NCBI GenBank assembly: GCA_005408345.1
Contig: SEMN01000141.1
Span: 992,001-1,056,000, forward strand
Source of the DNA: Macquaria australasica
Lineage: Eukaryota; Chordata; Actinopteri; Centrarchiformes; Percichthyidae
DNA length: 64,000 nucleotides
Direction of reading: 5' to 3'
In this document: piece after piece, positions 24,801 through 37,343 of the stretch
How the letters are laid out: every line of letters starts with the position of its first letter
Numbering within the stretch: the first letter of the stretch is position 1
The notes under the pieces: model-generated
The model's database searches: none
Seen by the model: only the letters and a program-made list of their open reading frames with translations
What the model was told of the DNA's origin: nothing
Made by a program: the position numbers and the translations under genes

Positions 24801-27800
24801 GCTTGCTCATATAGATGTTGACGAATGTCAAGACGAAAAGGTTTGTGGTCAGAATGCAAAATGCACAAACACACCAGGCAGTTATCACTGTGTCTGCAAT
24901 GCTGGCTTTGGACTGAAATCTGGCAAATCTAACTTCTCTGGGAATCAGGAGCAATGTGAAGGTGAGGGCTATGACATGATGCTACAAAATACTTATTATT
25001 TTACCATTTTTACAAGTTATTTAATCGACTGACTGAAACACACAGAGTAACCATTTTCCTCTCTCTGGTTTGTTTCCATTTTAGACATATGTATGATTGA
25101 TAAGACAATCTGCGGAAACGGAACCTGCCACCGTGGAGCCAGTGGCCATAACTGTACATGCCACGCAGGTTTCACTAACTATGGCAACAAAGGGTCTCAC
25201 TGCACTGGTAAGAACACAGCAGCACTCAGCTTTTTCCAACATCCATTACTGAACCGGTGTTTGTTCAGTATATATATAAACAGAACATTTTCATGAGTAT
25301 ATCCTCATAATACCAGTGCTATGGCCATCAGCAAGCACATTTAATAAAACAAAACTTCCTGTTTCCTCAGCGTTAAACTGTGATTTTTACAAAGAGATAA
25401 ACAATCTGAAAGAGGTAAAGCCACACCAGAAACAGTCTTATCACAATTCAACATATATGTAAAATGTCTATGCATCATAATTCTGTTTCATTCTACCCAA
25501 ATTGCTTTCCTAGAAATTTCACGTTGCACATGAGCTCGTGATGCAGTTGAAACAAAGCTGTCTGGAGCTTACAGAAAGTGAGGATCCAACAGAGCTGGAT
25601 GGAGAGGACTTACTAAAGGTATTTCTACACATAAATTAATTGAAATTCAATTTGTTTATGCAAAAAAGTCTTCAGTTCCTCACAACCAGCACAGAAACAG
25701 GAAGTTTGGCCCCCTTCAAGCTCTGTCACATGGTGTTCAGATGTCTTTGCACAACTTAGACTTGTAGACTGTTTATGTTGACCTGAGGTGGAATGCAGCC
25801 TGAAAGTCTGCCTCGGCCTGACTCTGTCTCCTGTTTCTCCCTGCACATGCTTATGTTGCTCCCTCTCCCCCTCCTCTCCTGCGGCTGTAGAGACTGTTGT
25901 CTGTGATCGACGAGCTCTTGTCCGGAGGAGCCTTCAAGGATAACAGGAAGGTCTCTACCTTTCTGGACTTGGTGGAAAACGCTCTGAGGCTCATAGGACC
26001 TTTCATTAAGCCCCCCAGGATTACGAGATCCTCCACTCACACAGGTTAAATATAAATTGACATTTAGTGAAGCAGCTGAATCTGTCTTTGTATTCTTTGC
26101 TTTGGTTTCTCATTCACAAAGATATGTACAATTCAGCCATAGCTCTTTGTTCATTTACAAAGCCAGTTTGTTCCTTCAAGAGGTTTACACTTCCGGTATA
26201 ACATTTTTTTTCAAGAGCTGGTAGATTTCATTTTAGAAGTCAACTACAGTATTAACAGAGAAGCCATGCATGTTGATAACAAGCTGATCTTTGTATCTTG
26301 GTCCAGAGCTGGATCTGCTGGTACATAAGGGAACTGACTTACCCCAGGGAGCTGTGAATTTATCATCTAAGCAAGCTCATCTGGACATCCAGCTGGAGAC
26401 AGCGGCTGGAGATCCCTCCTATTACCCTGGTAATGGTCATGCCTATAATTAACATTGTAACCATAGATGATTATGAATGATGAATGTAATGAATGTCCAC
26501 TTAATCCTGTGTTATCCTGCTATGATTGTGAAAGGCTTTACAGCAGTGTCCTTTCTGAGTTATGCAAACCTGGAAGACTCTGCAGAGGGCTTCTTTAGTG
26601 GGATGAAACCACGAGTAAACCAAAGCTATAAGATCAACTCTAAAGTCGTGACTGTCACTGTCAGTAACAGAAACACAAGCCACCTCAAAAAGCCAGTCAA
26701 ATTAACTTTCTACCACCTGAAACAGGTAGCGTATAGTTTGCTTTTAAGGATGATAATCTATGTCTGCAGGAAAATATTACTTCTATAATGGTCTTTATCT
26801 TTATTTTGTTTCACAGTCAAATGAATCTAGCCACACCTGTGTGTTCTGGGATTCCTCGGACAAAGGAGGAACATGGTCTGCTCGTGGCTGCAGTGTGGTG
26901 GAGTCCAACCCTGAATACACTGTGTGTTCCTGCAGCCACCTGAGCAGCTTTGCTGTGCTCATGGCGCTCTATGAGATGGAGGTTAAAGCACTCAGTTACA
27001 TACATGATGATACATAGCAAATCATGATGCTCAGAGTTTATAGTTGAAACTTAAGTCCATTTCTGTGATCTGTAATGTAACCCTTCTCTCTCTTTCTCTC
27101 CCAACAGGACAAGTTTGAGTTACAGCTGATCAGCTGGGTGGGTCTGTCCCTTTCACTAATTTGCCTGTTCATCTGCATCCTGACGTTCTCGCTGATCCAC
27201 TCCATCCAAAGCCCAAGAACCAGCATCCACCTGCACCTCTGCATTTGCCTCTTTATTGCCACCCTTATCTTCCTTGCAGGGATCTCTCGTACAGAGAACC
27301 AGGTAAATACTTCTGTAACAGCTTACGCAGTCAAAATGCCTGCACTGTCCGTACGAGTGCAGAAACATATCTGACACCTTCGAATGCAGCAGAGGAATAG
27401 ATACTAAGTAACAGCACAGCTACTGAATGATTTATGTGGGTGCTGAAGATTTATAAACAACAAATCAGCAAGTTCTCAGCATCCTTTGTGCTTTTTCACT
27501 GCTGTCATCCTGATCCTCATCTCTCTCCCTAATGCATTAGGTTGGCTGTGCAGTGGTAGCAGGGCTGCTGCATTTCTTCTACCTGGCATCATTTTGCTGG
27601 ATGTGTCTGGAGGGCATACAACTCTTCAGGATGGTAGTCCTGGTCTTCAACACCAACTTCAAAACCCTCTACATGATGGCAGGTGGCTATGGAGTCCCAG
27701 CTGTAATTGTCGCTGTCTCTGCTGTAGCTAATGCCAATGGATATGGCACTGAGAGATAGTAAGTTCCCTCTGCTGATGCTGATCTTGTTTTATCTTTGAT

Positions 27801-29251
27801 TTATACATGAATCCCAGGTTATGTTGTCATATAGTCTGCTCAATGAACTCTCAATATGCATTGCAGTTGTTGGTTAAACGTGGAATTCATCTGGAGTTTC
27901 TTTGGCCCAGCCTGTGTCATCATCATTGTGAGCAAGAAAATAATATAACTGAGTTGAAAAATATCCCTAAAATTGACTCCAGTGCTTTTTTTAAACTGCA
28001 TCCTCTGTTGCCTTTCAGATAAACATTTTCTTCTTTCTCATCACGGTGTTGAAATTGGCACAGAAGTTCTCTAGTTTGAACCCTGACCTGGACAATCTGC
28101 AGAAAATAAAGTGAGTCAGCCTTAACCCACAAGCTGCCTGCAACAATCAGTCACGCGTTTGTATGGTTTGTATGTGTGTATGGACAAGGTGTGTATGTGT
28201 GTAAATATGTGAGCATATATTTGCTATGCGGAAGTACACATTTTCAATATTACTGCTTCTTCCACTGAAGAGAAAGACATTAAAAATATGATTCCCTAAA
28301 ACAGTAAGCTCTTTCCTGTGATAGAGTTCCTCAGATTTGACCCATGTGTTATCTTTGTTGCCTCCTGCAGGGCGTTCACCATTACTGCAGTGGCTCAGCT
28401 GTGCGTATTAGGCACCATGTGGATCTTTGGTTGTTTCCAGTTTGAGGAGGGCACAATAGCCATGTCTTACCTGTTCACCATCTTTGGCAGCTTTCAGGGG
28501 GTTATGCTCTTTGTCATGCACTGTCTGTTTTCCAAACAGGTTGGTCACGCTCTCCTCAAAAATACAAAACAAGCTCTGGTGATTTTTCTGGCGTCAAAAC
28601 TCAATTTGGATTCTGCTTTTAGGTAAGGGAAGAGTATGGGAACATCCTGTCCAGATTCTGTGCACCGAAGAAGAAGAGATACTCAGAGTTCAGTTCCTCG
28701 CACTCCAGCAAAGCTCATGTAAGCAGTTATTTATATTTCACCCCAGTGTCTCTAATTCAGGCAGAATGACAGTGAAGTTAAACTGTATTCTCCAATAATT
28801 GCAGTCCACATTCACTAATTTCATCAGAATGCCACATAGCTATGTGCTGAATTAAATGTGGTACAATATAATATCTATTTCTAGTTTATTTGGCTACCAT
28901 ATCTATTTTCATGAAACACATATTAAATCTAAAGGAGGTTAGAAAATAATTTTATTTACTCCTTGTTAAATAAGAGATGCCTTACTTGCTCACCAAGCAA
29001 CCGTAACGTTAAATAAAACAGTTAGTGTGTATGTTGACAGCATAGTTTAACATTTGACTTGTAATGAGATTGCTTAAGAGACTTGATGGGGTTTAAGTCA
29101 TTGGACATTTAATTTTTAATTATTTTCCAGAGCCTGTCCTGATAATGAAAGAGTACTGAAAGTGTGTGTCGTGACTGATTGGCTTGTCTCTCCCCTCTGT
29201 GGTCCTCAGGCATCCAAGAGCACCCAGGACACAGGAGAGTCTCACGTCTGA
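21880..29251 (+). CDS. adgre5: Adhesion G protein-coupled receptor E5-like (CD97-type)
   Basis: Nineteen exons splice in frame to 788 aa: 21880-21910, 23776-23856, 24146-24316, 24432-24590, 24815-24961, 25085-25207, 25371-25414, 25514-25618, 25891-26044, 26307-26429, 26535-26725, 26817-26981, 27108-27302, 27541-27758, 27867-27927, 28019-28110, 28371-28539, 28623-28718, 29210-29251. Residues 1-22 are a signal peptide. EGF modules, one per symmetrical phase-1 exon, span 38-94, 95-147, 148-196 and 197-237. The first three carry the calcium-binding D-x-(D/N)-E-C start; the fourth is atypical. A GAIN region follows, with a GPS holding the HL/SS autoproteolysis site (residues 484-487). The seven helices run from about 505 to 745, with the class B2 pattern WMCLEGIQLF after helix 3. 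The tail ends GESHV, a class I PDZ-ligand pattern. Mammalian CD97 is a leukocyte adhesion receptor. ADGRE5 is favoured over other ADGRE members because ptger1 is adjacent. AATAAA occurs at 29673 and 30313. Confidence 0.9.
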
Positions 29252-32200
29252 GGAGCTAAACAGCGACATAGGAGCAAAGTCTGATTTATTTCCTGAAGGC
29301 TGCCACCTCAGACATACAGCCAACTACTGCCCTGCCATTTGTAGCCAATGCACCAATTTGCTTTACTGCAAAATGTCGTAAATTGTATTTTTCTTTAATT
29401 TTGTTTTTCATTTTTTGTTTTAGAGTTGGTAGAACTGGACTTGATATAGAACTGTTTATTGTTATAACTGAATACAAATTAAGGATTTCCTTCAAAATGA
29501 GAAATGACATTTGACAGTGAGTATTACCATAATACAGACTATTCTGTCTTCAAAAACTGAATGTTTTGATATTTAAGCAAAGCTATTAAGATGACCCATG
29601 GCGTGCTTTCATGTCAACACTTATTTTATTGGAGTATTTATCAAATGGTAAATAATGTCTTGTTTTTAAAAAAATAAATAAATCTCCAAATGTTTAGATT
29701 TTTTCATATGTGGAAAATATGATAGATGATATTGTGAAGACCTGTTTTATCAGGTACATCTAATATGGATTGTTGTGTCATTCAGGTACTTTATTCAACC
29801 AGTAAAGACAATCTGAAAGATATTTCTGAGGTAAATACTTATTTTCTGTATAATTTGTCCACCATATTTAAATTAATATTGTCTAAATATGACCAACAAA
29901 AATGAGGACAATTATGTGACAGAAATGGATTTTAAATGTTTGTTTGTGTTTATATTGCTGGGCAATTCAATATGTATTATAGTAAGCGACTGCATTCCTG
30001 CTCCATTCAGCATGCAACATGTTAAATGTATTATATCTAAATATTTGAAAATTGTTTTTATTTACCAAGTTCAGATAATAGATGTTTCAAAACTTGAATG
30101 TTTAAAGATAGCTTTTGTTATTATTATCTATTAGAATATTAGTACTGTTGTAAGCACTGGTTTTAGCAAAGGTTTGACATTTTTGATACATATCTTTTAT
30201 TCTGTCTTTCACATTATCTGTCTTTCACAGTGTGAATTACTTAAAATTATGTTTTAATTGTTTTTTAAGTGTTTTCTAGACTTTTTATGTCTCTCCTGGA
30301 AGCTTTAAATTAAATAAATATTCTGATGTACCTCATGCTTAAGGACTCTGTGTGAAGGTCTTCCCACCACTGGCCTTGAATTATTTTATTCAAAATATAG
30401 AATAAATTAGTGTTGAACAGCAACAAGGACAAATACATCTTTTGACAAGACAGCAAGAGTTAGGAGTTAGGAGTTTTGTTAAAGAGCAAACAGAAAGCTA
30501 AACCAATGCAAAGATATTTTCTTCCTTTCCACCTTCATGTCTGACACTGTTATATAGCTCTTAGCTTACTGCTGGAACACATATCTGGATGGTGGACTTA
30601 AAAGACAGAAACAGTTTACAGAGGAAATAGAAGACCCTCTCCTCTTCCGTCCTGTGAGATACAGACATGAGGGTCTCAAAAACAACTCTGAAGTCTCAAA
30701 ATTGGTGCTTGAATTTTAACGAGCAAACAAACCTTTTGTGGTAGTAGTCCTGAAAACACATTTTACTGTATAAAATATAAATGCAGATCAAACAGAATAT
30801 CCCCTCTTTATCACAAACCTTGGTAGAGTCACTGCTGATGCATCTTTTGGTTTATAAACTCACCTCCTGAGAATTATTTTTTTTAAATTATATCTAAAAT
30901 ATTTTAAAACATCTGTCAGGGTGATGTTCAGTATGAGATCAAAGTATCGTATTCTTCCAAACAGGATACCAGTAGAGTATACCAGAACCCCTTGAGGTAC
31001 CAAATCATCATCATGCTCTCTGAGGCCTGTCTCTGTGCTTATGTTTATGTGGTGGTGGATGATTATCATCATGGTACCAGTTGAATAACATCAAATCCCT
31101 TTTGTTTTGAGGGAATTAGAATTAGCATTGAGAATTTGAGAAAGTAAATGAGAAGACTCTTTTCACTGTTCAACTATTTATCTAGCCCTGGATCAATACT
31201 ACAAAATGAAAGTGATGGCTGAGATCCCTTCTGGTTCAAAGGATCAGCAGGGGAGATGAATAGATGGAAAAAACACATCCAGAGGGGGAAGGAGCATTGA
31301 AAATGCCGGTCCAGCATGTAGAGATAAAATCGCTGCCAAGCCTCTGGAGAGAGAGAGAGACAGCCAGACCAGGGAGAAAGAGAAACTGTCAGAGAGGCAG
31401 GGGAAGAGAAAGAGAGGAGAACGAGAGCAAATGATTGTGAACCATATCTGAATGTGGAAAATCGGGCAGCTCTGCAGACAAGAGACAGGTTCGTCCTCTC
31501 TCATTTATTCTGAGCCATCCCAAACAATCCAGTGTTCATCCAGAGTCATCTGAAGGTAAGTTAATTATTTATAACCTTTTACATGGTAATTCACTTCATG
31601 GATAATATACTTAGCACATCTTTCTATGGTCGCAAATTAGTGAAAGTAAAGCTAAAATATATGCAAAATAGGAGTAAGACCAGGGCATGACTAAAGAGTT
31701 GGATCTCTAGGAAAGCTGTGATTCCTCATTGATTTCATCTGTTTAATCCACTTAAATGGAGAGACTCAGACATCCTGATTAAGGTAGTTAAAACATGGAT
31801 AATGCAGGGGGAGCACCACTCCGAGATCAACCGGGCGTTCCATATTATGCCTGAGTTGTTGAGAAATGTTTTTGCTCTGCTTAAAGAACACAATATTCAG
31901 TAATAAACGAATTTGGAGTAACAGCCTTGATGTTTGAAAAAAAAGATACAGTATCCAGTATATGTCTGAAGAATTTTCATGGTAAATTATATCATGGTTG
32001 ACAAGACAAGACAAGACTATCTTTTGTTACTGACAACATCCTCCTAATCCTGAATATAACCCCTGGATTCCTTTTAATAATGCAGTTCCTCTGTAATTTC
32101 CTCCAACTCTCCAAGCAAATTTCTTCTCTCTATGTATGGATACATACTATTGATGAAGTAAGACTGAGGTAACAGAAAGAAATGTAAAAACAAAAAAAAA

Positions 32201-33813
32201 AAGTAAAATCAAAAATAAGATAATAACACAAATGGACTGTTTGATCAGCTGTGAGTTACTGGTGTCAACACAAGGAGAAGCAGCGGAGTTTATTCATTTT
32301 CTCTGAAGTTCCAACCTTTGGAGATCTGTAACCTCAACAGTTTATGTGGAGGCTGATAACAAAGCAGTCAGGTATCGAGATTCAAAAGATTGTATTGGCC
32401 GTCCTAGTTTACCAGAAGATGGAAAAGAACCAGATCAAATTTAGCTGCAGTTTTAACTTTCTTTTTGTCTTCTCATATAAAGACATGTCAGCTCAGAGAA
32501 CCTTTTGCTATTGGAGTGCTCTTCTAAGATTTCCATCCACGTACCTAAGAACGTCTGTGCACATTATTGCTGAGATTAAATTCATTCTTGAGACTGAAAA
32601 TTCATTAACCTGTTATAAATATCAAGCCTAGTGTTTTATGCATGATGTATCATAATAGGATAGAAATTGCTTATGCAAATTGGCACATCCTACTGGTTAA
32701 AGTTTAATGACATCAAATATCAAGTAGCAAAACAAAGACAACACTGTTGTTGCCAAAATCTGCTGTTTAAAATGATCCATTATTATATACATTTAGGTTT
32801 TCTTTAGCTTTTGTTCGAAGCATCTTAAATGGTGATTAGATCAAAAAATAGGAGAGTGATTCTAAGTTATTATGTATCCCACATTTTAAAACCCAAGCTC
32901 TCTCTTTGCAACACAGACACACAAACTGAGCAGGTATGGTGAGCTTCCACAGATGGTAAAAGATAAATGAGCAAGGTAGGTTTATGGCAGGTGAGAGCTC
33001 TGAAGAGTGGAAGGAAATGTGTTGAAAAGAAGAACATTTTGTGAGACAGGCATAAGCAATGTCTGGTCTGAGAGCCTGTTGTGCAAACCGACCAAATAAA
33101 CGCAGCAGACGTTCCCTACATTTCCACACCACAATGGCAGTAAAGTACGTTAAAGGTTTGATAATCCTCTCCTCAGGGCATCCACTTGGCTAAGGCACAA
33201 TCACATTATTTTCTAGAGTTAAACCTGGCCTCTCATTACAAATCTTCCCTCCCTCTGTGACTGTCCACTGTAATGAAGACAAAAACACTCTGCAAAATTC
33301 TTAACATATCCTCCAAATAAGACAGACTGCAATAAACCCATTGCTGGACACTGATCTTTCATATGTACTTTCCATGAACAGCCATGTTTTTAAAAGTTTG
33401 CATTCGTGAGAATGCATCTATTCATGTATTCCAAGTAAGCACTTCTTTGAACATGTGCTTGCATGATAGGTAGAGACTAAAAACACTGGAAAAAGGCTCT
33501 GACAAGGTTTCATCCGCTCCTCTTCATTATTGCCTGGGCAGTAGTAGCTCTTCTAATTAATGTCTCAAGTGTCATTGGCAGACCACTTGTTGTAATCAGT
33601 CTTTGAGTGGCCCAGTGAAGCATACATCATAGCATTCATTAGTACACGATTTTGCATTTAAGACTTCTCTGTGGTCCTGCTGTTTATGAATTACTAGAGA
33701 CACCTCTTAGACAGCAGAACAGGATGACATAAAAGCATTTGCTAAAAATGATCACTCAGTGGCTTTGTTTGAACTAATGGAAGTATTTTAACTTTGCCTG
33801 TAATTTTCTGTAG
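29252..33813. other. 3' UTR, spacer and probable 5' intron of ptger1
   Basis: The first kilobase is the likely 3' untranslated region of the adhesion GPCR. No coding exon was found. A good donor (GAAG/GTAAGT) at 31555/31556 follows an AG-rich stretch and could end an untranslated first exon of ptger1, since its coding ATG sits directly behind a splice acceptor (TTTTCTGTAG, ending at 33813). Confidence 0.4.
29673..29682 (+). terminator. Polyadenylation signal of adgre5-like gene
   Basis: Two overlapping AATAAA hexamers lie about 420 bases after the stop codon. Another candidate occurs at 30313-30318, so the 3' end may vary. Confidence 0.45.
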
Positions 33814-35111
33814 ATGACACTGAAGATGAGGACACCGTCTGTACTCATCATGACTTCATTCTCTACCTCCTCCACACCATCCATTTTCCACCAGAACCTG
33901 AAGATCAACTCCTCTGAACAGCCAAGTCCCTGGCTGAACAGCAGCACCTGGCCATCTGTCAAATCTTCAGGTTTAGGGATGTCCTGCTTCACTATGACAT
34001 TTGGTGCCATCTCCAACCTCACGGCTCTGGGCATCCTGGCTAAGTCCAGTATTCGATTCCGGCGCCAATCCAAAGCACCATTTCTTCTACTAATAGTGGC
34101 TTTGCTTTTGGCTGACCTGGGAGGTCATGTGATCCTAGGCACCTTTGCTTTGTATCTGCACATGGATCAGAGGTATAAAATACAGGCCGGGAAGCCCATC
34201 AAGGAATTCTGTCAGATCTTTGGGGCAAGTATGGTGTTTTTTGGCTTATGCCCTTTGCTGTTGGGTTGCGCCATGGCAGTGGAGCGCTGCGTGGCCATCA
34301 CCCAGCCCTTTTTCCACGCTGCTATGATTACATTGTCTCATGTGCGGCGAGTTGTGTTATTTCTGTCCTCTCTTGCACTTGTGCTGGCAGTTCTACCTTT
34401 ATTTGCTGTGGGGACTTACACTACACAGTCTCCTGGGACATGGTGTTTCTTGCCTATCCATGGTCCACAGTCTAGAGCTGACACCAATCTGGCTCTGGCC
34501 TTCTCATGTCTGGGCCTCACTGCACTCACTCTTTCCCTACTCTGCAACATCCTGAGTGGTCTGGCATTGTTGCAGGCCAGAATGAAGTCCCACAATGTTA
34601 ATACAGATTCATCAGCTCGCTGTACTCGTCATGCATCATCTGCATCGTCTTCCTCATTGTTTTGTTCGTTGGATGTGGAGATGATGGCGCAACTGGCAGT
34701 GATCACTGTGGTTTCCTGTGTATGCTGGAGCCCGTTTCTTGTGAGTACTACTTTTTTAGATTGCAGTATTTGTTTCTATTTTTACCTTTAGTGGTCAGGT
34801 ATTTTTAAGAATATTGTAGATGATAAAGTAATAGCCTCACCTCATTCTGTGTCTCTCCTACATTATAGATCCACATTCTTGTGCTGCAGTTCAACCAAAG
34901 CCATGGAGCCTCAACCTACAAGAGAGATGGGTTCATTCTTCTGGGCTTACGTATGGCCTCCTGGAATCAGATCTTGGACCCTTGGGTTTATATTTTACTG
35001 AGGAGGGCAGTGCTTTTCAGAGTTTGCTGTGCTTTCTACTCACAGAGACCCACAGTGACAGCAAATTGCTCCTTTGCAGACACACGTAGGCAGGCATTTA
35101 GTCTGCAATGA
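33814..35111 (+). CDS. ptger1: Prostaglandin E2 receptor EP1 subtype
   Basis: Two coding exons (33814-34740, 34869-35111) encode a 389-aa class A GPCR for prostaglandin E2; the mammalian orthologue signals mainly through calcium. Diagnostic prostanoid-receptor features are visible: ERC in place of DRY (157-159), the second-loop motif PGTWCF (207-212), the run VFFGLCPLLLGC in helix 3, and helix 7 LRMASWNQILDPWVYILLR, whose Arg337 is the conserved carboxylate-binding arginine. Two N-terminal glycosylation sequons lie at Asn32 and Asn42, and the third intracellular loop is Ser-rich. The single intron falls after helix 6 (SPFL), the conserved intron site of prostanoid receptors. The ATG is preceded immediately by an in-frame TAG and a splice acceptor, so translation starts here or at Met5. 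EP1 is chosen over EP3, FP and TP on helix 3 and helix 7 wording and on neighbourhood. Teleosts have several ptger1 copies; which one this is cannot be told. Confidence 0.92.
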
Positions 35112-35147
35112 CCATGTTACTCTTGGACTTTTTCTCTTATGGACTGA

Positions 35148-35153
35148 AATAAA
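35148..35153 (+). terminator. Polyadenylation signal of ptger1
   Basis: AATAAA 37 bases after the stop codon, the only close candidate. Confidence 0.5.
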
Positions 35154-36050
35154 TTATTTTTTTCATGTGTGTTCATGTGTGAATGCGAGCTTTGCTGTGT
35201 TCTTTTCAAAAGGTCCATATTCAGCAAGCCAAGAGTCTACAAGGCAGCAACAGTGTGAATAAGGGATGGAAACAGACATTCACAACATTGCACAACATTT
35301 AGTTAATAGTCTGTGCCAGTGCTACTATCAATAGCAGCCACCTGCAAATTTAGTGGTTGGATAATTGGGCGGGGTTAGTTTTGTCCAATCAAAATTTACA
35401 AAAGCTTGACAAGCGCCGAGATCAACAAATGGCTGAGCTGCTGAGGAAGGCTCACACCCGGGGTGGGCGGTGCTTCCTTAGCAATGACTCTATTCAATAT
35501 GGAGTACAGAAAATAGCCTGATTCAACCGCATTTCACTGCTCTCATTCACATTTCGGTGACTTTTGAATTTCGGGCACAAATTATGAACTCTCCCCCGTA
35601 GTTGCCAACCTACAGGACTCGCTTACGTACGTTTGACATATTTCCAAATATCGTTTGAATATAAACTGTTTATTAGCCTACTGAACAACAACCGCGCTGA
35701 CGAGCAGTGAACTGTAAAACTAGTTTACAAACTACTGGTTTGGCGACATTGTATTGGCTATCTTCTCGACGCTGTCAACATCCGGAGGAAGATTTGAGAA
35801 GTCAATGGTTTCTGCGAAAGTTAACTAAAAAGTTGTGCCGACCAGCGGGGTTAATCGGGTGAAAGGTGACATCGCTTCAGTCTATTGACTCGTAGGTAAG
35901 CTGTCTGCAGTTCATGTGTGTAGATTTTGCACCTAAGTTGACGATGAACTTAATGTGACCTGGAGTGATGTCTGTTTATGCGCCCTCCTCAAGATGATTG
36001 CTGATTGATAGCCTATGTGATAACTTTAGTGATATCCCTGCTCAGGGCTT

Positions 36051-36104
<54 letters not shown>
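36051..36104 (+). repeat. (TA)n microsatellite
   Basis: About 27 units, with one TACA interruption near 36061. It lies in the probable 5' UTR intron of slc27a1. Confidence 0.95.
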
Positions 36105-36111
<7 letters not shown>

Positions 36112-36269
36112 ATATAACCTTAAAAACAGTTTCTTGTATGTAGGCCTACTTGTGTGTACCAGCTTGTACTACAGTAGTTAAACTTCCTGAGCGAAACCCA
36201 TGTAGGCTTCAACTTGTTCCTATTGTACCCTCCTAAAAGCCCTCTTTCTTCATTTCCTCCATGACAAGA

Positions 36270-37293
36270 ATGCACAATGCGGCGAGTGTCTCAGCCTCTC
36301 TGGGGTCCATGGGACTGTTGCGTCTCTTCGGGGTGTCCTGGTCCTGGAGTCTGGTAGCAGGCCTTGGGGTATATCTGGGCACAAGAAGCTGGAAATACTT
36401 CTACATTGCAGCACGCACTGCCAAGAGAGACCTCAAGTAAGTTAAATATGTCCAAATATAGTTCTGATCATGCTTATGGGTCGACATCTTTACTTACCTC
36501 ATTTTCTCCTTCCTCTGCCTCACCAGTGGCCTGTATGTGCTGGTGAGAGTGAAGCTGGCTTTATGGCGCTTCATGCGCAGTGGAAGTAACATTCCTTCCA
36601 TATTCGCCCAGACAGTAAAACTCCACCCAAATAAACCAGCACTGATCTATGAGGCCACAGGGGAAACATGGACCTTCACACAGCTGGACGAGCTGTCTAA
36701 TGCAGTGGCCCACTGGGCAAGAGGTCAGGGATGGGTCTCGGGGGATGTGGTGGCCCTCTTCATGGAAAGCAGGCCGTTACAGGTGGCGCTTTGGCTGGGC
36801 TTGGCCAAGGTTGGGGTGGAGGCTGCACTCATCAACTTCAACCTCCGCCACGATCCCCTCCTGCACTGTATCGGGGTGTCAGGGTCACGTGCTATTGTGT
36901 TCGGAGCTGAGCTTGCTGATGGTAAGAAAGTGTTAAACAAGGTAGGAAAAACTGATCAAGAAATTGGCGTTTAGGTTTGAATTCTGTATCAAGGGGGAGG
37001 GGATACATTCTAAAATGCTGTATTACAGGATAATATCTTACCTCTTATTCAGCAAATTATTTAAAAAGGCTATTGAGTTGTCATAGAAAGCAAAAGTCTT
37101 AAAGTACTGATCAACCTCAGCAAGACATTTCATGTTTAATTAACATTTTGTGTGTAACATCATGTGAGGTGGTCATTTGTCAGCTTTATAGACATTATGG
37201 CTTCACAAATGAAAATATAATGAGTTTGACCTAATACAAAAAGGATAATTTAATGAAGCCTCATTGTTACAGCATATATTTAATTTTACTCAC

Positions 37294-37343
<50 letters not shown>

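Larger units (their letters stand above)
35112..36269. other. slc27a1: ptger1 3' end and slc27a1 promoter with untranslated exon
   Basis: After the ptger1 polyadenylation signal the DNA becomes CpG-richer at 35.4-35.9 kb. A strong donor (GTAG/GTAAGC) at 35895/35896 probably ends an untranslated first exon of slc27a1. The following intron contains a long TA tract and ends in a polypyrimidine stretch just before the start codon region. Confidence 0.45.

Noticed and set aside
34145..34555. Alternate-frame open readings inside ptger1
   Set aside because: Overlap the receptor exon in the wrong frame; the receptor frame carries all recognisable prostanoid motifs.
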